Shown: positions 55,645 to 62,911 of the stretch, in pieces
Numbering within the stretch: position 1 is the first letter of the stretch
How the letters are laid out: each line of letters begins with the position of its first letter
Assembly (NCBI RefSeq): GCF_025146565.1
Contig: NZ_CP102258.1
Coordinates: forward strand, 620,001 to 684,000
Direction of reading: 5' to 3'
From: Bacteroides eggerthii
GTDB taxonomy: Bacteria; Bacteroidota; Bacteroidia; Bacteroidales; Bacteroidaceae
Length of the DNA stretch: 64,000 bases
Program-made: the position numbers and the translations under genes
Notes under the pieces: generated by a model
Databases searched by the model: none
The model's input: the letters and a program-made list of their open reading frames with translations, nothing else
What the model was told of the DNA's origin: nothing

Positions 55645-56501
55645 ACCACCTCTAGATTGTGTCCTGTGAGCAACAGCAGAAGGATGATTCCTCCAACAAT
55701 AATACGATACCAGCCAAACGCCTTAAAGCCATATTTCGTCACGAAGCTGATGAAGAACTTAATGGCAAGCAGAGCTACCACAAAAGCCACCACATTACCG
55801 ATTATCAATGCCGGCATATTATTCATGATAATCTCCGTTCCGCCATCCAAAAAGAGTTTCAGCATCTTATACATCGTGGCTGCAAACATTGTGGGAACGG
55901 CCAGAAAGAAAGAGAACTCAGCCGCAGCCTTACGGGTCATCTTCTGCGCCATACCGCCAACAATGGTCGCCATGGAACGTGACACGCCCGGTATCATCGC
56001 AATACACTGGAACAGACCAATATTGAAAGCCTTCCTCTCCGTCAGGACAGTATCCTCGCTGCCTTTTGAGAATATCTTGTCGCAGAACAGCATAAACACG
56101 CCGCCGATCACAAGCATCACAGCCACTACGGTCACACTTTCCAGCATCTCATCAATCTTGTCGCTGAACAGGAAACCCAATATGGCCGCCGGGACAAATG
56201 CCACCAGCAACTTCCAATAAAAATCGAACTTATGCAGAAAGCGTTTCAATGCGGAAGTCCCCTCCGGAACCGGTGTATGGTTCAGACGGAAAAAGCGCTT
56301 CCAATACAGCCAAACCACTGAAAGAATTGCACCAAACTGTATTATCACCGTAAAGGCTTTCACAAACTCCGTACTCTCTATACCCAGCAGATTCTGCGTA
56401 ATAATCATGTGCCCCGTAGACGAAACCGGCAAAAACTCTGTCAATCCCTCTACAATAGCTATAATAATCACTTCAAGCGTACTCAAATCTCCCATAGTCA
56501 T
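55641..56501 (-). CDS. uppP: Undecaprenyl-diphosphatase
   Basis: A 286-residue polytopic inner-membrane protein of the BacA/UppP family, which recycles undecaprenyl pyrophosphate for cell-wall and surface-glycan synthesis and can raise bacitracin resistance. Both family signatures are present: [16 protein letters not shown] and [16 protein letters not shown]. It is joined by 4-bp overlaps to DUF3098 and truB. Confidence 0.96.
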   Translation of the reverse strand: MTMGDLSTLEVIIIAIVEGLTEFLPVSSTGHMIITQNLLGIESTEFVKAFTVIIQFGAILSVVWLYWKRFFRLNHTPVPEGTSALKRFLHKFDFYWKLLVAFVPAAILGFLFSDKIDEMLESVTVVAVMLVIGGVFMLFCDKIFSKGSEDTVLTERKAFNIGLFQCIAMIPGVSRSMATIVGGMAQKMTRKAAAEFSFFLAVPTMFAATMYKMLKLFLDGGTEIIMNNMPALIIGNVVAFVVALLAIKFFISFVTKYGFKAFGWYRIIVGGIILLLLLTGHNLEVV

Positions 56502-56740
56502 TCTTTTGTTTCCTCTTTTATTTTCGGTTTACGCAACACAGCGTATATCATAAACACAAACCCCAAAAGGCAGACCAGTGGAGCCACCTTGATACGTCTT
56601 ACACTGAAAATATCCGGTTCGAAATGCGTCGGTGTAGATACAGGACCGGTCATCAAAATAAAACCAAGTATTACCACCGCCATGCCGACAGCAAGCAAAA
56701 TAAAGTTGGTCTTGTCAAAAGCGAACTTCTGTTTACTCAT
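56498..56740 (-). CDS. DUF3098 small membrane protein
   Basis: An 80-residue protein with two membrane segments, [19 protein letters not shown] and [17 protein letters not shown], and a charged C-terminus. This fits the DUF3098 family, a Bacteroidetes-specific neighbour of ftsX and uppP. Its function is unknown; location suggests a link with cell-envelope assembly. It lies between ftsX (48 bp upstream) and uppP (4-bp overlap). Confidence 0.8.
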   Translation of the reverse strand: MSKQKFAFDKTNFILLAVGMAVVILGFILMTGPVSTPTHFEPDIFSVRRIKVAPLVCLLGFVFMIYAVLRKPKIKEETKE

Positions 56741-56788
56741 TTATTTACTATTTAACGATTTACTATTTAATTCCTCACCTTTCGTCTG

Positions 56789-57664
56789 CTATATATAGTA
56801 CAGTGTGCCTGCCTTCATCTTCAGATATTTGTTAATGGAAAGCAACGCGCACAACCACGTAATAAGCACTCCGAATATCAGTACGGAAACGGAAACCAGC
56901 AACATCACATCGGGGGTGATGACCCTGATCAGTTCCGGTTCATAAGAAACCAGCCAATAAGCGGCTCCCCATAAAACGGCATCGGCGATGACAGCCGACA
57001 GCACACCTATCCAGAAATTACGCCGCAAGAACGGACGCCTGATAAAGCTCCAGCTCGCCCCCACCAGTTTCATGGTATGAATAAGGAAACGCTTGGAATA
57101 GATAGTCAGACGTATCGTGTTGTTTATCAGCGCAAAGGAGATAAAAGTCAAAATAACCGCCAGTCCCAACAGCATCAGGCTGATGTTGCGAATATTATCA
57201 TTCACCGCATCTATCAGATCTTTCTGATAAAGCACTTCCTGAATGTTCGTATTCTTCTTGATTTTCTTCTCTATCTTGGCAATGCTGTCCGAATTGGCAT
57301 AATCAGAATGTAACTTGACCTCAATGGACGCCGTAAAAGGATTGTAGCCGAGGAATTCCTGCGGATCCGTTCCCATAGCCTCTGTCTGTTCACGAAGCGC
57401 CTGTTTCTTAGAGATATACTCCGTAGCCTTTACAAACGGCTCTTTATCCAGCTTCTTCTGCAATTTGAGGATGTCACTCTCCTTCATGTCGTCACTGATA
57501 AGAATGGAAAAGTTGATATTCTCCTTTACATATACGGAAAGATTGTGGGCTCCCAACACAAAGAACACCACCAATCCCAGCAGCAGCAGTACCAACGTGG
57601 TGCTTATGCTGGACGTAACGAACTGCATATCAAAGTAGGATACCGAATTATGTTTAATCTTCAT
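56789..57664 (-). CDS. ftsX: FtsX-type permease
   Basis: A 291-residue FtsX with one N-terminal membrane span (STTLVLLLLGLVVFFVLGA), a periplasmic loop (~45-160) and three C-terminal spans such as LMLLGLAVILTFISFALI and VSVLIFGVLITWLCALL. With FtsE (not in this window) it forms an ABC-like complex that activates peptidoglycan hydrolases at division. Length is typical. It is 66 bp downstream of the methyltransferase gene. Confidence 0.92.
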   Translation of the reverse strand: MKIKHNSVSYFDMQFVTSSISTTLVLLLLGLVVFFVLGAHNLSVYVKENINFSILISDDMKESDILKLQKKLDKEPFVKATEYISKKQALREQTEAMGTDPQEFLGYNPFTASIEVKLHSDYANSDSIAKIEKKIKKNTNIQEVLYQKDLIDAVNDNIRNISLMLLGLAVILTFISFALINNTIRLTIYSKRFLIHTMKLVGASWSFIRRPFLRRNFWIGVLSAVIADAVLWGAAYWLVSYEPELIRVITPDVMLLVSVSVLIFGVLITWLCALLSINKYLKMKAGTLYYI

Positions 57665-57730
57665 TGAACCACAAATTACTAATTACCAACTACAACGCCC
57701 GGTCTGTCACCTTACCGTTCTGCCACTCTA

Positions 57731-58630
57731 TCATCTTTTTTTACGAAACACATAAATCATGGAGCTGCTGCGCTCTTTCTTCACCAGTGCATGAAGCCAT
57801 GCCAATGTTCCGGTAATCATTCCTCTTACAAACGGGCACGAATGACGCATGTTCTTCTCTGTCAGCATGGAGATATAAAAAGCATCGAACGGCATGGGAT
57901 GACGTTCCGCCAGAATAAAGCCATGCTTGGAACCCAGTTGCTGAATAGTGCCTGGAGTGAAATGCCACAAATGTCGGGGAACATCGTATGCAGCCCAATA
58001 AGCACCGTATTTTCTGGCGTCGTACGACGAACAGTTGGGTACGGCCACAATCAGCACTCCCTTCTCGGTCAGCAACGAATTCAGAGTTTCCCAGACCTCA
58101 TTCAACGGTTCGAGATGCTCCATGACATGCCATAGGGTGATGACATCGAAACTGTCCGGCTCAAAATCCTTCAAAGCCGTATCCGGTTTCACCTCCAAGC
58201 CGAAATGCTCTTTGGCAAATGCGCGCGCATGGGCATTCTTTTCAATAGCTTCCACCTGCCAGCCTCCACGTTTCATCGTGTCGGCAAAATAGCCGGTTCC
58301 CGTACCTATATCCAGCAAACGCCCGGTCTTGCGATGCGCCTCATGTGCCACCAGACGGGCCTTGCGTTTCAGCATATAGCCGCGCACCCAATGATACACC
58401 GAGTTCATCACTCCTTTCTTCGTGTCCGAATGGGAAATATAATCGGGAGTTTCGTAATAACGTCCGATTTCAGCTTCGACGGGAAAGTCTTGAGTAAAAA
58501 TAAAACCGCAGTCCCGACAACCGCACAAGTGGAATACTTCACCCGAAGCATAATGATCTATGCAGGTCAGGGTACGCTCCAAATGCGTTCCACCACATAC
58601 CGGACAAGCTTTTATAGTGAGTTTATTCAT
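57731..58630 (-). CDS. Class I SAM-dependent methyltransferase with an N-terminal Cys-rich zinc motif
   Basis: About 299 residues from the ATG at 58630 (MNKLTIKACPVCGG), preferred to the 16-residue-longer start because the CxxC motif directly follows it. Paired cysteines CPVCGG and CRDCGF could bind zinc. The methyltransferase fold has motif I in LLDIGTGTGYFAD and FDVITLWHVMEHLEPLNEVW. It resembles proteins annotated as methyltransferases for surface-polysaccharide sugars or rRNA; target not clear. It heads the ftsX-uppP-truB-queA-folK run. Confidence 0.85.
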   Translation of the reverse strand: MNKLTIKACPVCGGTHLERTLTCIDHYASGEVFHLCGCRDCGFIFTQDFPVEAEIGRYYETPDYISHSDTKKGVMNSVYHWVRGYMLKRKARLVAHEAHRKTGRLLDIGTGTGYFADTMKRGGWQVEAIEKNAHARAFAKEHFGLEVKPDTALKDFEPDSFDVITLWHVMEHLEPLNEVWETLNSLLTEKGVLIVAVPNCSSYDARKYGAYWAAYDVPRHLWHFTPGTIQQLGSKHGFILAERHPMPFDAFYISMLTEKNMRHSCPFVRGMITGTLAWLHALVKKERSSSMIYVFRKKR

Positions 58631-58838
58631 CGAACGTTTACCAATAAGGAAGTGCAATCTAAACCGAACAGACCGCAATTATCCTAAATTTGGTGCAAAA
58701 TAACAAATAAAAAGTGATTTACAAGGTTTTCATTAAGGAGATTTAATAATAACGATGAAATAAAAACGTCCTCAGCATTAATTAAATACCAAAAACGGGA
58801 AAAGCTGCATAGAGGCCTGTATGATTTAATTCGTTCGC

Positions 58839-58948
58839 CCTGAGTTTCAGAAACAAATACCGGGCATTCCAAAGGCAAACACCAGGCATTTACAGATAAA
58901 AGTCAGGGCATTTCAAGAATAAACTCAAGGGATTTAAGGAGCCCCCCC
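58839..58948. repeat. 22-bp degenerate tandem repeat (about five units)
   Basis: Units begin at 58839, 58861, 58883, 58905 and 58927, exactly 22 bp apart. Core elements align: GGGCATT at unit 2, AGGCATTT at unit 3, GGGCATTT at unit 4, with an A-rich tail (CAAA, TAAAA, AATAAA). The first and last units are weaker. No ORF is built on it. Confidence 0.6.
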
Positions 58949-58957
58949 TGGGGGGGA
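58943..58957. repeat. C7-T-G7 inverted homopolymer
   Basis: Seven C's (58943-58949), one T, then seven G's (58951-58957), directly at the end of the 22-bp repeats. A stem of pure G-C in a 42%-type GC context is unusual and such runs slip easily. Confidence 0.7.
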
Positions 58958-59009
58958 CCGAAAACAATGAAAACACAATAATATTTCCAAAGAAGAATGG
59001 GTTGTGTAA

Positions 59010-59053
59010 AAATGAAATTCCGATACCATCGGATGATATCGGAATTTTATTTT
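59010..59053. terminator. Bidirectional terminator
   Basis: AAATTCCGATA (59015-59025) and TATCGGAATTT (59037-59047) form an 11-bp perfect stem with an 11-nt loop. T's follow on the plus strand (59045-59048 and on) and a T run (from AAAAA at about 59008-59012) follows on the minus strand. It probably ends miaB transcription. Confidence 0.65.
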
Positions 59054-59114
59054 CGCACAAGTGATATATTATTATATTACTTGATTATATTTATATATAT
59101 ATTATATATATCAC

Positions 59115-59146
59115 CTGCGGAAACTTTTCCGGAAAAGTTTCCGCAG
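59115..59146. repeat. Perfect 32-bp palindrome next to miaB
   Basis: CTGCGGAAACTTTTCC is followed immediately by its exact reverse complement, with no spacer, only 3 bp past the miaB stop. As RNA it would fold into a long hairpin; the minus strand lacks a T run after it, so termination would need the neighbouring AT-rich stretch. A cruciform-prone AT-rich palindromic region (59056-59113) adjoins it. Confidence 0.8.
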
Positions 59147-59149
59147 AAA

Positions 59150-60520
59150 TCAGACTTCTTCTCCTTTCAGTGTCGCCGAGCTGCTTTCCGTAATCTTCAC
59201 AGTCACAAAATCACCTACCCGATGCGCACCCCTGTCGAAAACCACTACACGATTCTGCTCGGTGCGTCCGAAAAGCTGGTCGCGTGAACGTTTGGAAACG
59301 CCCTCCACCAACACTTCATAAGTCTTACCCACACAGCGGGCGTTGGCCTCGGCGGAAAGACGGTTTTGCAAAGCGATGATTTCGTTCAGGCGGCGAATTT
59401 TCACTTCTTCAGGCACATCATCCGGCAGATGTTTGCTGGCATACGTACCCGGACGTTCGGAATACTTAAACATAAAGGCGGCGTCATAACCACATTCCTC
59501 CATCAGGGAGAGGGAAAGCTGGTGATCCTCTTCCGTTTCCGAGTGGAAACCGGAGAATATATCCGTAGACAATCCACAATCCGGAACGATACGGCGAATG
59601 GCATCAACACGCTCCAGATACCACTCACGAGTATATTTACGGTTCATCAGTTTCAATATACGGCTACTCCCGCTTTGTACGGGCAAATGTATATGCTTGC
59701 ATACATTGGGAACTTCCGCTATGACTTGCAGCGTTTCATCACTCATATCTTTGGGGTGGGAAGTAGTGAAACGGATGCGGACACCCGGAGCAGCCCCGGC
59801 TACTATGCGTAGCAACATGGGAAAGGTTATCACTTCTCCATCCGCCTTCTCAAAACGGTAAGAGTTGACATTCTGCCCCAACAAGGTCACTTCCTTATAA
59901 CCCTTGGCCACCAAATCGGACACTTCATTCAGAATACTCTCCACATCGCGGCTACGCTCGCGTCCGCGGGTATAGGGAACGATGCAGTACGTGCAGAAAT
60001 TGTTACAGCCGCGCATAATGGAGACAAAACCCGATATATGATTTCCACAAATACGCGAAGGTATCACATCGCGATAAGTTTCCGTTGTGGAGAGCTCCAC
60101 ATTAATGGCTTTCTCCCCTGCCTCTACGGCAGCTATCAAATCGGGCAAAGTGAGATAAGCATCCGGACCTACCACCAAGTCGACATGGTGATTCGTAATC
60201 AAATCGTCCTTGACGCGCTCCGCCATGCATCCCAACACACCGACAATCAGGTTCTTTTTCTTCTTCTTGAGCGAATGAAAAAATTCTAGACGGTTTAAAA
60301 TCTTTTGTTCGGCATTGTCACGAATGGAACAGGTATTCATAAACACCGCATCCGCTTCCTCCAGCGTATCGGCTACGGAATATCCCGCCATCTGCATCAC
60401 AGAAGCTATCACTTCACTGTCCGCCACATTCATCTGGCAGCCATAGGTTTCGATGAACAACTTCTTGTTGTCATCAGCAGTTGCAGATTTAAAGTCTGCT
60501 CCCGTCACATTTTCCATCAT
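59150..60520 (-). CDS. miaB: tRNA-2-methylthio-N6-dimethylallyladenosine synthase
   Basis: A 456-residue radical-SAM methylthiotransferase that modifies A37 of tRNAs. The N-terminal cluster domain shows YGCQMNVADSE, CSIRDNAEQK and GCMAERVKDD; the radical-SAM core has CNNFCTYCIVPYTRGRERSR (CxxxCxxC), and a C-terminal TRAM domain starts near KTYEVLVEGVS. Length is typical. It is monocistronic with a -7 box at 60544-60551 and a palindrome at its 3' end. Confidence 0.97.
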   Translation of the reverse strand: MMENVTGADFKSATADDNKKLFIETYGCQMNVADSEVIASVMQMAGYSVADTLEEADAVFMNTCSIRDNAEQKILNRLEFFHSLKKKKKNLIVGVLGCMAERVKDDLITNHHVDLVVGPDAYLTLPDLIAAVEAGEKAINVELSTTETYRDVIPSRICGNHISGFVSIMRGCNNFCTYCIVPYTRGRERSRDVESILNEVSDLVAKGYKEVTLLGQNVNSYRFEKADGEVITFPMLLRIVAGAAPGVRIRFTTSHPKDMSDETLQVIAEVPNVCKHIHLPVQSGSSRILKLMNRKYTREWYLERVDAIRRIVPDCGLSTDIFSGFHSETEEDHQLSLSLMEECGYDAAFMFKYSERPGTYASKHLPDDVPEEVKIRRLNEIIALQNRLSAEANARCVGKTYEVLVEGVSKRSRDQLFGRTEQNRVVVFDRGAHRVGDFVTVKITESSSATLKGEEV

Positions 60521-60543
60521 TTCTTATTTTTTTGGTTTCGCCG

Positions 60544-60551
60544 CAAAGATA
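60544..60551 (-). promoter_or_regulatory. -7 promoter element for miaB
   Basis: CAAAGATA on the plus strand is TATCTTTG on the minus strand (TAnnTTTG), 24 bp upstream of the miaB start. Confidence 0.6.
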
Positions 60552-60700
60552 CATCTTCACTCCCAAAAAAGCAGTGAAACTACGGAAAAATAACACATAA
60601 GTTCCTCTATTCGATGCATTTCTACTAATTAATGTTAAGCAACTAAACATTTTCCGAGTGTTAATTTGGCATTGTAGGAATAAATCTCCATTTTTGTGAA

Positions 60701-60739
60701 ATGAAAGAAACATTAGATTTTTTCATAGTTAAGGTTTAG
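60701..60739 (+). CDS. Possible 12-residue leader peptide
   Basis: An ATG at 60701 opens MKETLDFFIVKV and stops at 60737-60739. It is directly followed by a terminator hairpin (60752-60774). The layout of short ORF then terminator is that of a leader peptide or a small RNA. There is no match to a known family, and it may be chance. A near -7 match (TTAATTTG at 60661-60668 or so) precedes it. Confidence 0.3.
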   Translation: MKETLDFFIVKV

Positions 60740-60750
60740 GTTAAAAAATA

Positions 60751-60779
60751 AAAGGGGAGCTGTGAAGCTGCCCTTTTTT
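60751..60779 (+). terminator. Terminator hairpin ahead of the plus-strand genes
   Basis: AAGGG pairs with CCCTT and AGCT with AGCT around a GTGA loop, with one G/G mismatch; a T6 run follows (60774-60779). It comes before the gene at 60849, whose own -7 box lies downstream of it. Confidence 0.6.
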
Positions 60780-60815
60780 AATGCCAATTTATTGGTTACA
60801 ATCAGATTAAATAAT

Positions 60816-60823
60816 TACCTTTG
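60816..60823 (+). promoter_or_regulatory. -7 promoter element for the 60849-62730 genes
   Basis: TACCTTTG on the plus strand is an exact TAnnTTTG match, with a TTG at 60792-60794 spaced 21 bp upstream as a -33 element. It lies 26 bp before the ATG at 60849. Confidence 0.65.
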
Positions 60824-60848
60824 GCGGTGGAAAAAACAATAAAGGCTT

Positions 60849-61187
60849 ATGGAAGACATCTTCAAATTTCTGTTAGTTATAGGCATTATCGCAGTAGGTT
60901 TCGTCAGGCAAGCAAAGAAAGAAGCAAATAAGAAAACCGGCGGCAGTCCTGTCATGCCTATGCCCGATGAAGACAGTCCCTTTCCCGAAACTATCATCAC
61001 ACCACAAAAGAAGACCAAGAAAACAGAAAAAAAACATACACCTATCCAAAGGCAACCCCAGAGTCATCAAAACACAGACAATGCATTTCCCGAACAGGCT
61101 GATACCTCCTCTGAATTTGAAATACATTCGGTAGAGGAAGCGCGTAAGGCCATTATTTGGGGAGAAATATTACAACGAAAGTATTAA
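60849..61187 (+). CDS. Small membrane-anchored hypothetical protein
   Basis: A 112-residue protein. The N-terminus has a single hydrophobic segment (FKFLLVIGIIAVGFV), followed by a basic, Lys/Gln-rich middle (KKTKKTEKKHTPIQRQPQ) and an acidic C-terminal block SVEEARKAIIWGEILQRKY. Function unknown. It starts 26 bp after a good -7 box and ends 46 bp before the CoA-transferase gene, so the two are probably co-transcribed. The disordered middle looks like a linker, with the conserved-looking C-terminal helix as the working part. Confidence 0.65.
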   Translation: MEDIFKFLLVIGIIAVGFVRQAKKEANKKTGGSPVMPMPDEDSPFPETIITPQKKTKKTEKKHTPIQRQPQSHQNTDNAFPEQADTSSEFEIHSVEEARKAIIWGEILQRKY

Positions 61188-61233
61188 TGTAATTGAAAGT
61201 TGATCCTTTACACGAAAAAAATAACTATACATT

Positions 61234-62730
61234 ATGGCATTTAATTACATTTCAGCAGCAGAAGCTGCGAGCCTGATCAAACATGGCTACAACATTGGCT
61301 TAAGCGGATTTACTCCCGCAGGAACAGCCAAAGCCGTAACGGCCGAACTGGCAAAAATTGCAGAAGCGGAACATGCCAAAGGAAATCCTTTTCAGATAGG
61401 CATTTTTACAGGCGCCTCAACCGGTGATTCCTGTGACGGCATCCTTTCACGCGCCAAAGCAATCCGTTACCGCGCTCCCTACACAACAAACGTCGATTTC
61501 CGTAAAGCGGTGAACAACGGTGAGATTGCCTATAATGACATCCATTTGTCACAAATGGCACAGGAGGTACGCTACGGCTTCATGGGCAAAGTAAATGTTG
61601 CCGTCATCGAAGCATGTGAAGTGACACCCGACGGAAAAATCTACCTGACTGCCGCCGGAGGTATCGCTCCTACGATCTGCCGTCTGGCCGACCAGATCAT
61701 TGTAGAGCTGAACGCCGCCCACAGCAAAAACGCCATGGGACTGCACGACGTTTACGAACCGCTCGATCCGCCTTATCGCCGCGAAATCCCCATCTTCAAG
61801 CCCAGCGACCGCATCGGACAGCCCTATATTCAGGTTGACCCGAAAAAGATTGTCGGCATTGTAGAAACCAATTGGCCGGACGAAGCACGCGGCTTTGCCG
61901 ACCCCGACCCGCTGACCGACAAGATCGGACAGAACGTGGCCGACTTCCTTGCCGCAGATATGAAGCGGGGCATTATTCCTTCTACTTTCTTGCCTTTACA
62001 GTCGGGCGTAGGAAATATAGCCAATGCAGTATTAGGCGCTTTGGGACGTGACAAGACAATCCCTGCATTCGAAATGTACACAGAGGTAATTCAGAACTCG
62101 GTTATCGGACTGATTCGCGACGGCCGCGTGAAGTTCGGCAGCGCCTGCTCGCTGACCGTAACCAACGACTGTCTGAACGGCATCTACGAAGATATGGACT
62201 TCTTCCGCGACAAGCTGGTTCTCCGTCCGTCGGAAATCTCCAACAGCCCTGAGATTGTACGCCGCTTAGGAGTTATTTCCATCAATACGGCCATCGAAGC
62301 CGACCTCTACGGAAACGTCAACTCCACCCATATCGGCGGTACGAAGATGATGAACGGCATCGGCGGCTCAGGAGACTTTACGCGTAATGCCTATATCTCT
62401 ATCTTTACTTGTCCGTCTGTTGCCAAAGAAGGTAAAATCAGCGCCATTGTGCCCATGGTTTCCCATGTGGACCACAGCGAACACGATGTCAACATCATCG
62501 TCACCGAACAAGGCGTTGCCGACCTGCGCGGCAAGAGCCCGAAAGAACGCGCACAAGCCATCATCGAAAACTGCGTTCATCCGGACTACAAGAATATCCT
62601 GTGGGATTACCTGAAACTGACTGACGGCAAAGCTCAAACTCCGCATGCCGTCCGCGCCGCTTTGGCTATGCATGCCGAACTGGCAAAAAGCGGAGATATG
62701 AAGAATGTAGACTGGGGACAGTACAAATAA
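61234..62730 (+). CDS. Acetyl-CoA hydrolase/transferase (succinyl-CoA:acetate CoA-transferase type)
   Basis: A 498-residue cytoplasmic enzyme of the acetyl-CoA hydrolase/transferase family, which moves CoA between acetate and succinate. Recognisable parts are GLSGFTPAGTAKAV, FTGASTGDSCDG, MYTEVIQNSVIG (the active-site Glu) and GNVNSTHIGGTKMMNGIGGSGDFTRNAY. Succinate and acetate are major fermentation end products in Bacteroides, so this fits central energy metabolism. It is the second gene of a plus-strand pair. Confidence 0.93.
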   Translation: MAFNYISAAEAASLIKHGYNIGLSGFTPAGTAKAVTAELAKIAEAEHAKGNPFQIGIFTGASTGDSCDGILSRAKAIRYRAPYTTNVDFRKAVNNGEIAYNDIHLSQMAQEVRYGFMGKVNVAVIEACEVTPDGKIYLTAAGGIAPTICRLADQIIVELNAAHSKNAMGLHDVYEPLDPPYRREIPIFKPSDRIGQPYIQVDPKKIVGIVETNWPDEARGFADPDPLTDKIGQNVADFLAADMKRGIIPSTFLPLQSGVGNIANAVLGALGRDKTIPAFEMYTEVIQNSVIGLIRDGRVKFGSACSLTVTNDCLNGIYEDMDFFRDKLVLRPSEISNSPEIVRRLGVISINTAIEADLYGNVNSTHIGGTKMMNGIGGSGDFTRNAYISIFTCPSVAKEGKISAIVPMVSHVDHSEHDVNIIVTEQGVADLRGKSPKERAQAIIENCVHPDYKNILWDYLKLTDGKAQTPHAVRAALAMHAELAKSGDMKNVDWGQYK

Positions 62731-62787
62731 ATATTCTTTATACAGCAAGCAGAGATACGCCTTATGATTCAACTAAAAGGCGTATCA

Positions 62788-62849
62788 AGATATAAAATCC
62801 CCCTCATACTGCGTTTCTTCAATGACAGTATGAGGGGGATTTCATATCT
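62788..62849. terminator. Bidirectional terminator between convergent genes
   Basis: A 17-bp perfect stem (62795-62811 and 62826-62842, core ATCCCCCTCATACTG), extended by AGATAT/ATATCT beyond a mismatch, encloses a 14-nt loop. It separates the plus-strand CoA-transferase from the convergent minus-strand dacB. No long T run follows, so it acts mainly through stem strength. Confidence 0.7.
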
Positions 62850-62911
62850 TGCACATTCCCTTTTACCCGGTTACGACGGCAAACTGTTCCTGTTCCGACA
62901 TCTCATGCACC

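Larger units (their letters stand above)
58631..59149. other. Gene-free gap with repeats, terminator and palindrome
   Basis: No believable gene lies between the methyltransferase gene and miaB. The gap holds the 22-bp degenerate repeats (58839-58948), a C7-T-G7 inverted repeat, a bidirectional terminator (59015-59047), an AT-rich stretch and the 32-bp palindrome (59115-59146), each given separately. A TTATTTTG at about 58693-58700 on the minus strand is a one-mismatch -7 candidate for the methyltransferase operon. Confidence 0.6.
60521..60848. other. Divergent gap between miaB and the plus-strand genes
   Basis: The gap carries the miaB -7 box, a possible 12-codon ORF followed by a hairpin with a T run on the plus strand, and a -7 box for the plus-strand genes. 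These are listed separately. Nothing else is recognised. Confidence 0.6.

Noticed and set aside
54958..56220. 420-codon open frame on the plus strand
   Set aside because: It covers truB and uppP in antisense; both real genes have clear signatures, so this is a shadow frame.
58997..59287. 96-codon plus-strand frame near miaB
   Set aside because: It runs through the terminator, AT tract, palindrome and miaB antisense; not a gene.
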